A DNA stretch of 64,000 nucleotides from positions 62,001-126,000 of the forward strand of contig JAWKQN010000003.1 of NCBI GenBank assembly GCA_041390125.1. The letters are read 5' to 3'. Below are positions 45,110 to 54,744 of this stretch, in pieces; the stretch's first letter is position 1; each line of letters begins with the position of its first letter. Origin of the DNA: Gemmatimonadota bacterium (GTDB lineage: Bacteria; Gemmatimonadota; Gemmatimonadetes; Longimicrobiales; Gaopeijiaceae). The translations under genes were made by a program, and so were the position numbers. Under the pieces are notes generated by a model. The model did no database searches. It saw only the letters and a list, made by a program, of their open reading frames with translations, and was not told the origin of the DNA.

Positions 45110-46804
45110 TCAGTGGATCCGCTCGCCCGGGAGCGGAGGCGTGAGCACCGGATCGCGCCGCGCCTGCGTGCGCTGCTCGAACGCGTAGCCCAGGGCCAGC
45201 AGCCGCGGCTCGCTGAAGGGACGCCCCAGGAAGGAGAGCCCCACGGGCAGGCGGTCGCTGGTGAACCCGGCGGGGACGATGAGGTCCGGGAAACCGGTCA
45301 GATTGGCGAGGTTGGTGGCGGACGGACCCCCACCTCCTCCGCCGACGCCGACCAGCCCGGGCCGGGTGGGGGACGTCGGATAGACGATCGCGTCGAGGCG
45401 CTCCTCGTCCATACGGCCTTCGAGCAGGGCGCGCAGGAGCGGCAGCGCGTGATCGCGCACCGCGAGGTATTCGGCGTCCTCGAGTGTCCCGCTGCGCTCT
45501 TCCTGCAGGAAAAGGCCCCAGCGCGTGGGGTTGGGCTGCTGCCCGTCGGCCGTGGGCGAAGTCAGACGTTGCGAGCGCTCGATCATCTCGGCCAGCGTGC
45601 GCGGATAGCGTTCGTCCAGCGTCGCCAGGTACGCGGGGATCTGCGCCCGGAACTCCCGCCACCGGACGGTCGTGTACCACTCCTCCTTGGCGTCCAGGAC
45701 CCACCGCGGGAGCCGCACGTCGACGACGGTGGCCCCCGCGTCGCGCATCGCCTGGAGGGACGCGTCCAAGATCCAGTCCACTTCACCATCCTGGCCGACG
45801 AAGTCGCGGGCCACCCCGATGCGCGCGCCGCGCAGCGCATCCGCGTCGAGGAAGGAGGTGAACCCCACCCCGCTCAAGGAGGCGCCCGTCTGCGTGATGG
45901 GATCGGCCGGATCGACCGCCGTGACCACGTCCAGCACGGCCGCGATGTCGGCCACGGTGCGTGCCATGGGACCCGGCACGTCGAACGAGAGCGCGAGCGG
46001 CACGATCCCGTCCCGGCTGAGCAGGCCCATCGTGGGCTTCAGACCCACGATGCCGTTCGCGGTCGAGGGGCCCCGCACCGAGCCCCCGGTATCGGTTCCG
46101 AACCCGATCGGGGCGTAGGCCGCGGCGATCGCCACGCCGGTTCCGCCCGACGAGCCCGACGGCGAGCGCGCGGGATCGTGCGGGTTCTTCATCGGTCCAG
46201 CGACCGAGCTGAGCGTCACCCCGGAGGCGAGCTCGCTGAGGTTCACCTTGGCGAGCACGATGGCCCCTGCGGCGCGCAGGCGCTGGACCAGGAACGCATC
46301 GTCGGGCGGGATCGAGCCGAGGAGCAGGGAAGATCCCGCCGTGGTGGGCAGGTCGGCGGTGTCGATGTTGTCCTTGAGCACGACGGGGATGCCGTGCAGC
46401 GCCGAGCGCGGCCCTCGTTCCCGACGCTCCCGGTCCAGCGCCCGAGCGGTGGCCAGCGCATCCGGGTTCAGCCAGAGCACGGCACCCAGCCCGGGACCGG
46501 CGGCGTCGTACGCCTCGATCCGCGCCAGCGACATCCGCACCAGACGCTCGGACGTGAGCGTGCCGGCGTCGAAGGCCTGGTTGAGGTCGGCGATGGATGC
46601 GGCCGCGAGCCCACCGGTGCTCTGCGCCCGGAGCGGGAGCGCCCCGGTGGTCAGGAGCGTAAGGGCGAGGGCCAGCGCCCATACGCCGGCGCCCATCTCG
46701 CGGGCCGGTCCCCGCGACGCCGCCGGAGCGGGCCGCTCGTCCGGGCGGGCGCGGACCCGTGCGCTCGGCACGCCGGCGAGGAGAGGGGCAGCGCTTCGGC
46801 TCAT
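45110..46804 (-). CDS. Exported amidase (amidase signature family)
   Basis: A 564-residue amidase signature enzyme. Triad: Lys144 (VVLKDNIDTADLPTTAGS), cis-Ser 218 (RSPSGSSGGTG) and Ser242 (GTDTGGSVRGPS). A Gly-rich loop (GVGGGGGGPSATN) precedes the C-terminal strand. A Sec-type signal sits at residues 37-61 (GAGVWALALALTLLTTGALP). With the ATG at 46804, which has CGGAGG about 9 bases upstream, the signal is preceded by 36 Arg/Pro-rich residues. The ATG at 46696 would place it exactly at the N-terminus but has a poor SD. Substrate unknown. Distinct from the lipid-anchored amidase at 7132-8760. Confidence 0.92.
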   Translation of the reverse strand: MSRSAAPLLAGVPSARVRARPDERPAPAASRGPAREMGAGVWALALALTLLTTGALPLRAQSTGGLAAASIADLNQAFDAGTLTSERLVRMSLARIEAYDAAGPGLGAVLWLNPDALATARALDRERRERGPRSALHGIPVVLKDNIDTADLPTTAGSSLLLGSIPPDDAFLVQRLRAAGAIVLAKVNLSELASGVTLSSVAGPMKNPHDPARSPSGSSGGTGVAIAAAYAPIGFGTDTGGSVRGPSTANGIVGLKPTMGLLSRDGIVPLALSFDVPGPMARTVADIAAVLDVVTAVDPADPITQTGASLSGVGFTSFLDADALRGARIGVARDFVGQDGEVDWILDASLQAMRDAGATVVDVRLPRWVLDAKEEWYTTVRWREFRAQIPAYLATLDERYPRTLAEMIERSQRLTSPTADGQQPNPTRWGLFLQEERSGTLEDAEYLAVRDHALPLLRALLEGRMDEERLDAIVYPTSPTRPGLVGVGGGGGGPSATNLANLTGFPDLIVPAGFTSDRLPVGLSFLGRPFSEPRLLALGYAFEQRTQARRDPVLTPPLPGERIH

Positions 46805-46989
46805 GGGGTCGACCTCCGGGTCCGGGATCTGGCGGAGCCGCACTATACGCGGGGTGCGCCGCCGGGCACGAGGGCAGGCGGGGCCCGGGGGTGCCAACCG
46901 CGGGCCCGACGTGCAAGTTGCACGACGCCGGCACCCCGCGCGGCGACGTCCACGTGCCCGGTCACGGGCCCATCGGATACGGATTCCAG

Positions 46990-48981
46990 ATGCGCGTGTC
47001 GATCGACGAGCTCCTTTCCCGACGCGAATTCCATCGACGCCTGGGTCTGGCCGGCGCCGGGTTGTGGCTGCTCGGCCCCGCGGCCTGCGCGCGCGCGGGA
47101 GCCGACACGCCCGTGGACGATCCGGGCTACGACGCCTTCCGCGAGCTCGACGTCATGGTGTCCATGCGCGACGGCGTACGCCTGGCCACGGACGTCCATC
47201 GTCCGTCCCGTGAGGGGGTGCCGTTGGAGGGCCCGTTCCCCGTGCTGCTCGAACGCACGCCCTACGGGAAGCACCTGCCCAGCCGCTCCGAGGTCCGAGC
47301 CGGCGATGTCGACACCCCCTGGTCACGGGCGCAGGTCGCCGACTACTTCGTGCGCCTGGGCTACGTGGTGGTCTACCAGGACGTGCGGGGTCGCTACGGC
47401 TCCGAGGGCGCGTACGTGAAGTACCTCGATGATGCGGCCGACGGCTACGACACGTGTGCCTGGATCCTGGAGCAGCCGTGGTGCGACGGACAGATCGGGA
47501 CCAAGGGGCTGTCGTACGCCGCGCACACGCAGGGCGCGCTGGCCAGCGCCGGCGCTCCGGGTGTGGCGGCCATGTTCGTGGACTCCGGCGCGTTCTCCAA
47601 CTCCTACCAGGGCGGCATCCGCCAGGGGGGCGCGTTCGAGCTGAAGCAGGCCACCTGGGCCTACACGAACGGCCTGCGCGATCCCGCCGTGCAGGCCGAC
47701 CCCGCACTCAAGGCGGCCGTGGAGGCGGAGGACATCCGCGCGTGGTTCCAGCGCATGCCGTGGGCCCCGGGCGACTCGCCGGTGGCGCGGATCCCGGAGT
47801 ACGAGGCCTATCTCTTCGAGCAGTGGACGAAGGGCGACTTCGACGAGTACTGGAAGCAGCCGGGCATCTGGGCCGAGGGGTTCTGGGACGAGTGGCCGGA
47901 CTGTCCGCAGATGCATATGAGCAGCTGGTACGATGCGTATTCCCGCACCGCCACCGACAACTTCGTGGGCCTCAAGGCGCGCAAGCGGGCGCCGATCCGC
48001 CTCATCATGGGTCCGTGGACGCACGGGGACCGCTCCGAGACCTTCGCCGGTGACGTGGACTTCGGTCCGGCCGCCACGGTGGACGGGAACCTCGCGGCGG
48101 ACTTCTGGGAGCTGCGGCGCCGCTGGTTCGACCATTGGCTGCGAGGCCTGGACAACGGCGTGGGTGCCGAGCCCACGGTGCGCTACTTCCGCATGGGTGG
48201 CGGCAGCGGACGCCGCAACGAGGCCGGGCGAATGCAGCATGGCGGCTCCTGGCGGACCGCGGACGACTGGCCGCTCCCCGGCACCGCCTTCACGCGCTAC
48301 CACCTCCACGCGGATGGGCGCCTGACCACCGATGCCCCGGAGGCCGGCCCCGCGTCGCGGACCTACGACTACGATCCGCGCGATCCGGTCCCCTCCATCG
48401 GCGGGACGATCACGTCGGGAGCGCCCGTCATGTACGGAGGCGCCTTCGATCAGCGCGAGACCGAGACGCTGTATGGAGCGCGCGCGCCCTTCACGCGCCT
48501 GGCGGACCGACCGGACGTGCTCGTCTTCCAGACCGAGCCCCTGGCGGAGGACGTGGAGATCACCGGCCCGGTGGAGGTGCGGCTGTGGATCTCGTCGGAT
48601 GCGTCCGACACCGACTTCACCATGAAGCTGGTGGACGTCTACCCACCGAACGCGGACTACCCGGAGGGCTTCGAGATGAACATCACCGACGGCATCCTGC
48701 GGGCGCGATACCGCGACTCGTGGGAGGAGCCGACGCTGATGGAGCCGGGCACCGTCTACGAGCTGGTGATCCAGCCGTTCCCGACCAGCAACCTGTTCGC
48801 ACGCGGCCACCGCATCCGGTTGGACATCTCCAGCTCGAACTTCCCGCACTTCGACCTCAACTTCAACACGGGCGAACCGGAGGGGCAGGCCACCCGCTCC
48901 GAGATCGCGCGCAACACCATCTGGCTGGACGCAGCGCATCCTTCCCACGTGGTCCTTCCGGTGGTCCCGGCGGCCGATTGA
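46990..48981 (+). CDS. CocE/NonD-family alpha/beta hydrolase
   Basis: A 663-residue exported hydrolase of the X-Pro dipeptidyl-peptidase/CocE type, acting on an acyl or peptide ester-like bond. The N-terminus has a twin-arginine motif (SRREFHRRLGLAGAG). The nucleophile is Ser175 in GLSYAAHTQ, where the usual GxSYxG has Ala in place of the last Gly. VVVYQDVRGRYGSEG and MGPWTHGDRS (candidate His) are family landmarks. The C-terminal jelly roll (VEITGPVEVRLWISSDASDT) is the PepX_C domain. The start is the ATG just before the Tat signal. Confidence 0.92.
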   Translation: MRVSIDELLSRREFHRRLGLAGAGLWLLGPAACARAGADTPVDDPGYDAFRELDVMVSMRDGVRLATDVHRPSREGVPLEGPFPVLLERTPYGKHLPSRSEVRAGDVDTPWSRAQVADYFVRLGYVVVYQDVRGRYGSEGAYVKYLDDAADGYDTCAWILEQPWCDGQIGTKGLSYAAHTQGALASAGAPGVAAMFVDSGAFSNSYQGGIRQGGAFELKQATWAYTNGLRDPAVQADPALKAAVEAEDIRAWFQRMPWAPGDSPVARIPEYEAYLFEQWTKGDFDEYWKQPGIWAEGFWDEWPDCPQMHMSSWYDAYSRTATDNFVGLKARKRAPIRLIMGPWTHGDRSETFAGDVDFGPAATVDGNLAADFWELRRRWFDHWLRGLDNGVGAEPTVRYFRMGGGSGRRNEAGRMQHGGSWRTADDWPLPGTAFTRYHLHADGRLTTDAPEAGPASRTYDYDPRDPVPSIGGTITSGAPVMYGGAFDQRETETLYGARAPFTRLADRPDVLVFQTEPLAEDVEITGPVEVRLWISSDASDTDFTMKLVDVYPPNADYPEGFEMNITDGILRARYRDSWEEPTLMEPGTVYELVIQPFPTSNLFARGHRIRLDISSSNFPHFDLNFNTGEPEGQATRSEIARNTIWLDAAHPSHVVLPVVPAAD

Positions 48982-49071
48982 GGGAGGCCGCCCGCGTCCG
49001 CGGGCCGACGCGGACCGGTCCCCTCCGAAGGAACCCGGACCGGGGGGTCCCGCGTAGGGGGAGTGCGAAGA

Positions 49072-49093
49072 CCCCCGGCATCCACGCCGGGGG
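49072..49093 (+). terminator. Hairpin after the CocE gene
   Basis: Perfect 8-bp stem CCCCCGGC/GCCGGGGG with loop ATCCAC, 90 bases after the CocE stop and 30 bases before the GTG of the next gene. It may terminate, or attenuate readthrough. Confidence 0.5.
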
Positions 49094-49123
49094 CGCGCCC
49101 GCGAGAGAAGGAGCGCTCCCCGC

Positions 49124-52100
49124 GTGAGCAAGGACGACGGGATCCCGGATATCCCCTCCTGGGAGGAGCTGGGCATCTCCCCGGAGGAGCTGAAGGAGCT
49201 CGAGGAGGAGCTGGCGCGCGAGGAGCGGGGTGAGCCGCCGGAGGACGCTGCGCCCACCCGGACCGGCACACCCGCGCGGATCGAGGAACCGGGTCCGGCC
49301 GCACCGCCTGCGCGGAGCCCGGGGAAGACCCCGTCGTCCAGCGCTCCTCCCGCGGGCACGCCGCCGCCGGGCAGCGCTCCCCCGTCCCGGGATGCGGCGG
49401 CGGGCGCCGGCCGGCCTTCCTCCGGCGCGGCCGCGCCGCCGGATGCGGGCGCGAAGCGGCGGTTCGGGTTCTTCCGTCGCCGGAAGAAGGACCGGGCGAG
49501 CCCTGGCTCGACGGGTAGAGGCTCGACTCCCGGCGGATCCAAGACGTCCGCGCCTCCGGCCGCGGCGGCACCGGTGCCCCCGGCGCGCCCGCCCCTGCCG
49601 CCGGCGACCCGGTGGCGGGGCCCGCTCACGGTGGTCCTCCTGCTGCTGGTGGCCTGGCTCTCCAGCTCGTGGCGCGGCATCCCGCGTCCCGTCCCCGCCG
49701 ACGCGCCCGATTCGCTCTTCTCGGCCGAACGCGCCTGGGTCCACCTGGAGCGCATCGCGCGCGCGCCCCATCCGCCCGGCAGCCCCGAGCACGCCCGCGT
49801 GCGCGAACACCTGCTCGCGACGCTCGCGGGATACGGGCTCGATCCGCAGGTGCAGACCACCACGCAGGTGATCGGGCGCGGGTCCGTGGCCCGAGCGGTG
49901 ACCGTGCGCAACGTGCTGGCGCGGATCCCGGGGAGCGAGCCCGGACGTGGCGCCGTGTTGATCACGGCGCACTACGACGGTCGCGAAGTCGCGCTCGCGG
50001 CCGGGGACGACGGTGCGGGAGTGGTGACCCTCCTGGAGGCGATCCGCGCGCTGCGGACCGGACCCCAGCTCCGTCACGACGTGATCGTGCTCCTCACCGA
50101 TGCGGAGGAGCTGGGACTCGTGGGCGCACGGGCCTTCGTGGACCAGCACTCCTGGATGGACGACGTGCGGCTCGTGCTCTCCTTCGAGATGCGCGGCGGC
50201 GGGGGGCCGTCGCTCATGTTCGAGACGGGCGCGCAGAACGGCTGGGTGGTGCAGCAGTTCGCGGAGGTCGCGCCCTATCCGCACGCCAACTCCTTGAGCG
50301 TCGAGATCTATCGGCGTCTCCCCAACGACACCGATTTCACGCCGTTCCGGGAGGCCGGGCGCCAGGGGCTCAACTTCGCGGCGATCGGTCGCGCCCACGT
50401 CTATCATCAGGCCTACGACACACCCGCCAACCTCTCCCGCGCCACCGTGCAGAACCACGGCGTGCAGGCCCTCGCGCTGCTCCGCCATTTCGGGGATGCG
50501 GACCTGGACGCGGTGACGGCCCCGGACCGCGCGTACTTTTCGATCCCGTACGTCGGCGTGTTCACCTATCCGGGATGGGTGTCCTGGGTGCTGAGCGTCG
50601 TGCTGGTGTTGGGGTGGATCCTGCTGATCGTCCGGGGCCGGGCGGCCGGGCTGCGGGTGGGCGGCATGGTGGTGGGTCTCCTCGTCGGGGTCGGCCTCGT
50701 GGCCGGGTCCGCCGGCGCCGGGGTGCTGCTGCTGCGCACCGTGACCGGGCTGCATCCCGAAGCGGGTCGGCTGCACGGCAGCCTCCTGCACGCGGAGTGG
50801 CCCTACGTGCTCGCTCTGGTCGCGGCCGCCTTCACCTCGGCGACCGTCGCCCTGCTGCTCACGCGTCGCTGGTTCCGGCTGGGCGCGCTCGCGCTGGGGG
50901 CGCTCACCCTTCCGCTGCTCGCGGCCGCCGTGATGGGCTTCCTGGTGCCGCTGGGCGCGGCCAACCTGCAGGGGCCGGCCCTGGGCGGTCTGCTGGCGGC
51001 CGCGGTGGCGTTGGGGGTCGAGCCCACGCAGCGCCCCGGCCACGTACGCTGGGTGCTCTGGCTCCTCCTGGCGGTGCCGGTCCTCGTCTTCCTGGTGCCG
51101 CTGACCGAGCTGCTCTGGTTGTCCCTCAGCCTGGGCCAGGCCGCCCTGGTCGGCGGTCTGGCGGCCCTCATCGTCGTGTTGCTCCTCCCGCTCGTCGATG
51201 TCGCGCGCGAGCCCAACGGGTGGGGCGCGAGCGTCCTCGGTCTGATCGTCACGGCGGTCTTCGTGGGTATCGGGCTCGCGCTCGCGCGCCCGGGCGAGAC
51301 ACGGCCGCTGCCGTCCACGCTGGTCTACGCGCTCGACCGGGAGGACGGCTCGGCCGTGTGGGCGCTCGATCCCGCCGTGCTGGAGGCGGACGCCGCCGAC
51401 CGGGCGGATCTGGCCTGGGCTCGGGAGCGGGCGGGGACCCCCGATACCGTTCGGACCGTGGCGGCGCTGGCGGCCGGCATGTCGTTCGCGGTCGCTCCCG
51501 CGCCGCGCGTGGCGGCCGCGCCGCCACGGTTGTCGGTCGCGACGGACAGTGCCTCGGCACTGGCGGGCGCTCCGCTCCGCGTGCGCGTCGCGTCCGCGTT
51601 CGGCGCGGAGGCGCTGCGCTTCACGTTCCCCGACGGGGGTGCGCGCCCGGTCGCCATCAACGGTCGCCCTCTCGGCGCGCGTCCCGAGCTCCAGATCGTG
51701 GAGCATTGGGGCGAGCCCGAGGGAGGGGCCGTGGTCCTCGATCTGGATCCCGCCAACGCCGGCGACACCGTGCGTTTCGACCTGGTGGAGACCACGTTCC
51801 GTCCCTCCGAGCTGGTGGGTCCGGACGTCTTCCGGCGACCCGCCGGGCTCGCCCCCGATATCCGCCGCCTGTCCGATCGGGCGGTCGTACGCACCCCCGT
51901 CGCGATCGACGTGCGCAGCGGGACCGTCGCGCTGGGGATCGCAGGCCTCGCCGAACCCGCGCCCGCGGGTGCGACCTCCGGTCCCGGAGACACGCTCCCC
52001 ACAGGGGCACCGGCCGACAGCACCGATCTCGCGGCCGTCGAGCTCTTCGCACCGGGGGTCGTCTCCTCGGCGGCACCTGAGTTCGCGATCACGTTCACGC

Positions 52101-52858
52101 CGGACGGGCGCACCGCGTTCTTCAACCGCGGGACGGAAGACCGGAGCGCCTACCGGATGCTCGCATCGTTGCGGAGCGATACGACCTGGGGGTCGGCCGA
52201 GGCGGTGCCGTTCGCGAGCGCAGGCATGGACGTGGATCCGTTCGTGAGCCCCGACGGCAACCGGATCTGGTTCTCGTCGGACCGGCCGCGCGCGGGCGCG
52301 CCCGCGGGATCGATCTCGAGCTGGTACGTGGAGCGGACCGCCACGGGGTGGAGCGATCCGATCGACCCGGGTGCACCGTTCAACTCGGATTCGGCGGACA
52401 TCTTCGTCTCGGAGGCCCGGGATGGCACTGTGGTGTTCCGCTCGGAGCGGGACGGCCGCCGACGGGTCTACGCCACGCGCCGCGGAACGGAAGGGTGGGA
52501 GACCCCGGTGGCGCTGCGCTTCGGAACGGTGGAGGAGGCGTCCAATCCCATGCTGCACCCGAGCGGTACCTGGATCGTCCTCTCGCTGCCGGGGCCGGGA
52601 GGAGAGCCCGACCTCTACGCGAGCTGCCGTACGGCGGAGGGAATGTGGGGCGAGCCGTTCGCGCTCCCCGCCGCGATCAACTCGCCGTTCGCGGAGTTCG
52701 CACCCGCCTTCCATCCCGACGGTACGTTGTATTTCACGTCGGAGCGGCCGGGGGTCGTAGGCACCCAACCCGACGGCACGCGTCCGCCGGGTGACATCTA
52801 CCGCGTGCGTCCGGGTGCACACGTCGCGTGCGACGGTACGGCGGTCCCCCTGGGCTGA
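49124..52858 (+). CDS. Nine-helix membrane M28 peptidase fused to a C-terminal propeller
   Basis: A 1244-residue protein. About 165 cytoplasmic residues (acidic start PSWEELGISPEELKELEEEL, then Pro/Ala/Ser-rich) precede TM1 (GPLTVVLLLLVAWLSSSW). An M28 domain follows with zinc ligands in LITAHYDGRE, AAGDDGAG, LLTDAEELG, SFEMRG and RAHVYHQAYDTPANL, the last two as in ERMP1/Fxna-type enzymes. Eight more hydrophobic segments follow, giving nine helices as in ERMP1. The C-terminal third is exported: a beta domain and PD40/WD40-like repeats (FAITFTPDGRTAFFNRGTED, DPFVSPDGNRIWFSSDRP, EFAPAFHPDGTLYFTSERPG). It starts at GTG with AAGGAG 11 bases upstream. The TRIC gene begins 14 bases after its stop. 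Confidence 0.92.
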   Translation: MSKDDGIPDIPSWEELGISPEELKELEEELAREERGEPPEDAAPTRTGTPARIEEPGPAAPPARSPGKTPSSSAPPAGTPPPGSAPPSRDAAAGAGRPSSGAAAPPDAGAKRRFGFFRRRKKDRASPGSTGRGSTPGGSKTSAPPAAAAPVPPARPPLPPATRWRGPLTVVLLLLVAWLSSSWRGIPRPVPADAPDSLFSAERAWVHLERIARAPHPPGSPEHARVREHLLATLAGYGLDPQVQTTTQVIGRGSVARAVTVRNVLARIPGSEPGRGAVLITAHYDGREVALAAGDDGAGVVTLLEAIRALRTGPQLRHDVIVLLTDAEELGLVGARAFVDQHSWMDDVRLVLSFEMRGGGGPSLMFETGAQNGWVVQQFAEVAPYPHANSLSVEIYRRLPNDTDFTPFREAGRQGLNFAAIGRAHVYHQAYDTPANLSRATVQNHGVQALALLRHFGDADLDAVTAPDRAYFSIPYVGVFTYPGWVSWVLSVVLVLGWILLIVRGRAAGLRVGGMVVGLLVGVGLVAGSAGAGVLLLRTVTGLHPEAGRLHGSLLHAEWPYVLALVAAAFTSATVALLLTRRWFRLGALALGALTLPLLAAAVMGFLVPLGAANLQGPALGGLLAAAVALGVEPTQRPGHVRWVLWLLLAVPVLVFLVPLTELLWLSLSLGQAALVGGLAALIVVLLLPLVDVAREPNGWGASVLGLIVTAVFVGIGLALARPGETRPLPSTLVYALDREDGSAVWALDPAVLEADAADRADLAWARERAGTPDTVRTVAALAAGMSFAVAPAPRVAAAPPRLSVATDSASALAGAPLRVRVASAFGAEALRFTFPDGGARPVAINGRPLGARPELQIVEHWGEPEGGAVVLDLDPANAGDTVRFDLVETTFRPSELVGPDVFRRPAGLAPDIRRLSDRAVVRTPVAIDVRSGTVALGIAGLAEPAPAGATSGPGDTLPTGAPADSTDLAAVELFAPGVVSSAAPEFAITFTPDGRTAFFNRGTEDRSAYRMLASLRSDTTWGSAEAVPFASAGMDVDPFVSPDGNRIWFSSDRPRAGAPAGSISSWYVERTATGWSDPIDPGAPFNSDSADIFVSEARDGTVVFRSERDGRRRVYATRRGTEGWETPVALRFGTVEEASNPMLHPSGTWIVLSLPGPGGEPDLYASCRTAEGMWGEPFALPAAINSPFAEFAPAFHPDGTLYFTSERPGVVGTQPDGTRPPGDIYRVRPGAHVACDGTAVPLG

Positions 52859-52872
52859 CGACCTCCATCTCC

Positions 52873-53478
52873 ATGTTCGATCTGATCGAGCTCTTCGCCG
52901 TGCTCTCGGCCGGCCTGTATGGGGTGCTGTTGGCCCGCAAGAAGGGGATGGACCTCGTCGGCGTCTTTTCCGTGTCGTGCATCATCGCGTTCGGAGGCGG
53001 CACGCTCCGCGACCTGTTCCTGGACCGCACGCCGCTCTTCTGGATCGCGAATCCACACTATCCCGTGCTGATCTTCCTCATCTCCGTCGTGGCCTCCATC
53101 GTGCGCTTCCCCGAAGAGGGACGGGTGCTCCGTCTGCTCTACGTGCCCGATGCGCTGGGATTGGGTCTGTTCAGCGCGCTGGGGGCGGGGTTCGCGCTGG
53201 CCGAGGGCACGTCGCTGTTCGTGGCCTCCCTGCTCGGCGTGATCACCGGGACGTTCGGAGGGGTGCTGGGCGACATCGTCTCGAACGAGATCCCGAGCCT
53301 CTTCCGGTCGGGCACCACGCTCTACGCCACGTGTGCCTTCCTGGGGTCGTGGACCTTCCTGCTGTTGCACACGGTGGGGATGCCCGAGCCCGGACCGGTC
53401 GTGGCCGGGATCGCCGTCACGGTCATCCTGCGGCTCGCTGCGGTGGTGCGGGATTGGAAGCTGCCGGCGCTGCGCTGA
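52873..53478 (+). CDS. TRIC/UPF0126-family membrane channel protein
   Basis: A 201-residue inner-membrane protein with about seven hydrophobic segments. The two glycine-rich repeat motifs of the family are FGGGTLRDLFL and FGGVLGDIVSNEIP. Bacterial members form trimeric cation (mainly K+) channels. The ATG at 52873 matches the family N-terminus (FDLIELFAVLSAGLYGVLLA). It follows the M28 fusion gene by 14 bases and is probably co-transcribed. Confidence 0.93.
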   Translation: MFDLIELFAVLSAGLYGVLLARKKGMDLVGVFSVSCIIAFGGGTLRDLFLDRTPLFWIANPHYPVLIFLISVVASIVRFPEEGRVLRLLYVPDALGLGLFSALGAGFALAEGTSLFVASLLGVITGTFGGVLGDIVSNEIPSLFRSGTTLYATCAFLGSWTFLLLHTVGMPEPGPVVAGIAVTVILRLAAVVRDWKLPALR

Positions 53479-53510
53479 TGGCGAATGGCAGCGTGGACCG
53501 GTCCGCCCGC

Positions 53511-54743
53511 TCAGTAGTACAGCGCAACCGCCGTGTAGACGAGCTGACCATAGGTGCCGAATTCGCTGCGCAGCAGCGGGGGAGCGGAGTCCGCGAAGCG
53601 CGGCGAACGACCCCGGGTCAGCAGCGCACCCAGCGAGAGGCGGGCGCTCTGACCCAGGTCGTAGCTCGCGAACGGAGTGATGGAGACGCTCGCGTCGTCG
53701 AGATTGGCGCGGCCCGCGGCGGCGAGCGTGACGCGGTCCCCCGACTGCCATGACACGGTCCCACCGAGGTACGTCCGCCCCAGGAGATACGTCTCGCCGC
53801 GGGCAAACTCCGGCGCGGTCAGATGCTCCACGTAGCGCGCCGTCTCCGACGTACCCAGCCCGTTTCGATGCAGCTCCACGGACGCGATCCAGGTGGAACC
53901 CAGGCGGTCCGCGCCGACGGTGGCGCGCAGGTCGCGCCAGCCCCCGCGGTCCAGCGCGTACGGAGTGGCCACCTCGGCCCGGATCTTCCACGTGTCGAGC
54001 ACCCAGGAGACGCCCGCGAGCGCGATGAGCTCGCGCCAGAACTTGCCTGCGGCGACATAGACGTCGGCCGTAGGCAGCTCGAGCGTGGCGCGCATCCCAC
54101 CTGAGAGATCGTCGACCGACCCCCGGTCGGCCACCACGGCGTCCAGCTCCAGGCCCGGCCTCGGATACAGGAGCGCACGGACCGCGTCGACGCCGCGCTT
54201 CTCCTCCGTGTCGAGCTCGAACGGGCTGAACTGCGCCCACAGGTCGGCGATGGGAAAGAGCGTGGAGATCCCCCACGTGATGGCCTGCCGGCCGAGCGTG
54301 AGATCGACGGCGTCGGCGCGGACGCGGAGGGCCAGGCGGTCGAGGTCGTGCCAGACCCGGAAGCCGGGCTCGTCCACGAAGGTGGTCTCGAGGTCCACGG
54401 TTCGGCCGGGAACGGCGCTCACGCCGAAGCCCGTGACGCCGCTCCCGAACGCCTCCGGCGTGGTCGACATCTGGAGCTGCAGGCGGTCGTGGACGTCAAC
54501 CCCGACGTGCTCGCCGAACGCGAGCTGCCAGCGCAGCCGTACCACTTCGGCGTTGAAGGCCGAGCGTCGATCGGCGCCTGGAGGCGTGTAGCCGAGGTCC
54601 TGGATCGCCGACAGGGAACGGACGTATCCGCTCCACACCGGGCCGCTCCCCCGGCCGGTCTGGGCCGGGAGCGGGGAGGTGTCCGCGATGGACGTGGCGA
54701 GCAGCGCGAGCGTGCAGGCAGCCACGGCTCCGGCCCGCGTCAT
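53511..54743 (-). CDS. Outer-membrane beta-barrel, DUF1302/alginate-export-like
   Basis: 410 residues with a Sec signal (GAVAACTLALLATSIADTSPLPAQ). Alternating strands fill the whole length, including LGRQAITWGISTLFPIADLW followed by KRGVDAVRALLYP, a pattern seen in DUF1302 and alginate-export-type porins. It ends in hydrophobic TVAVALYY with an aromatic last residue, as barrels do. It is the last gene of the ABC operon: its ATG lies 1 base after the ATPase stop (TGACATG), so translation is coupled. The role is probably the outer-membrane port or acceptor for the exported substrate. Confidence 0.85.
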   Translation of the reverse strand: MTRAGAVAACTLALLATSIADTSPLPAQTGRGSGPVWSGYVRSLSAIQDLGYTPPGADRRSAFNAEVVRLRWQLAFGEHVGVDVHDRLQLQMSTTPEAFGSGVTGFGVSAVPGRTVDLETTFVDEPGFRVWHDLDRLALRVRADAVDLTLGRQAITWGISTLFPIADLWAQFSPFELDTEEKRGVDAVRALLYPRPGLELDAVVADRGSVDDLSGGMRATLELPTADVYVAAGKFWRELIALAGVSWVLDTWKIRAEVATPYALDRGGWRDLRATVGADRLGSTWIASVELHRNGLGTSETARYVEHLTAPEFARGETYLLGRTYLGGTVSWQSGDRVTLAAAGRANLDDASVSITPFASYDLGQSARLSLGALLTRGRSPRFADSAPPLLRSEFGTYGQLVYTAVALYY

Positions 54744-54744
54744 G

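Noticed and set aside
48863..52822. A minus-strand open frame of over 1300 codons opposite the M28 fusion gene
   Set aside because: It is antisense to a gene with clear catalytic motifs and helices, and its own translation is Arg/His-rich with no recognisable fold.
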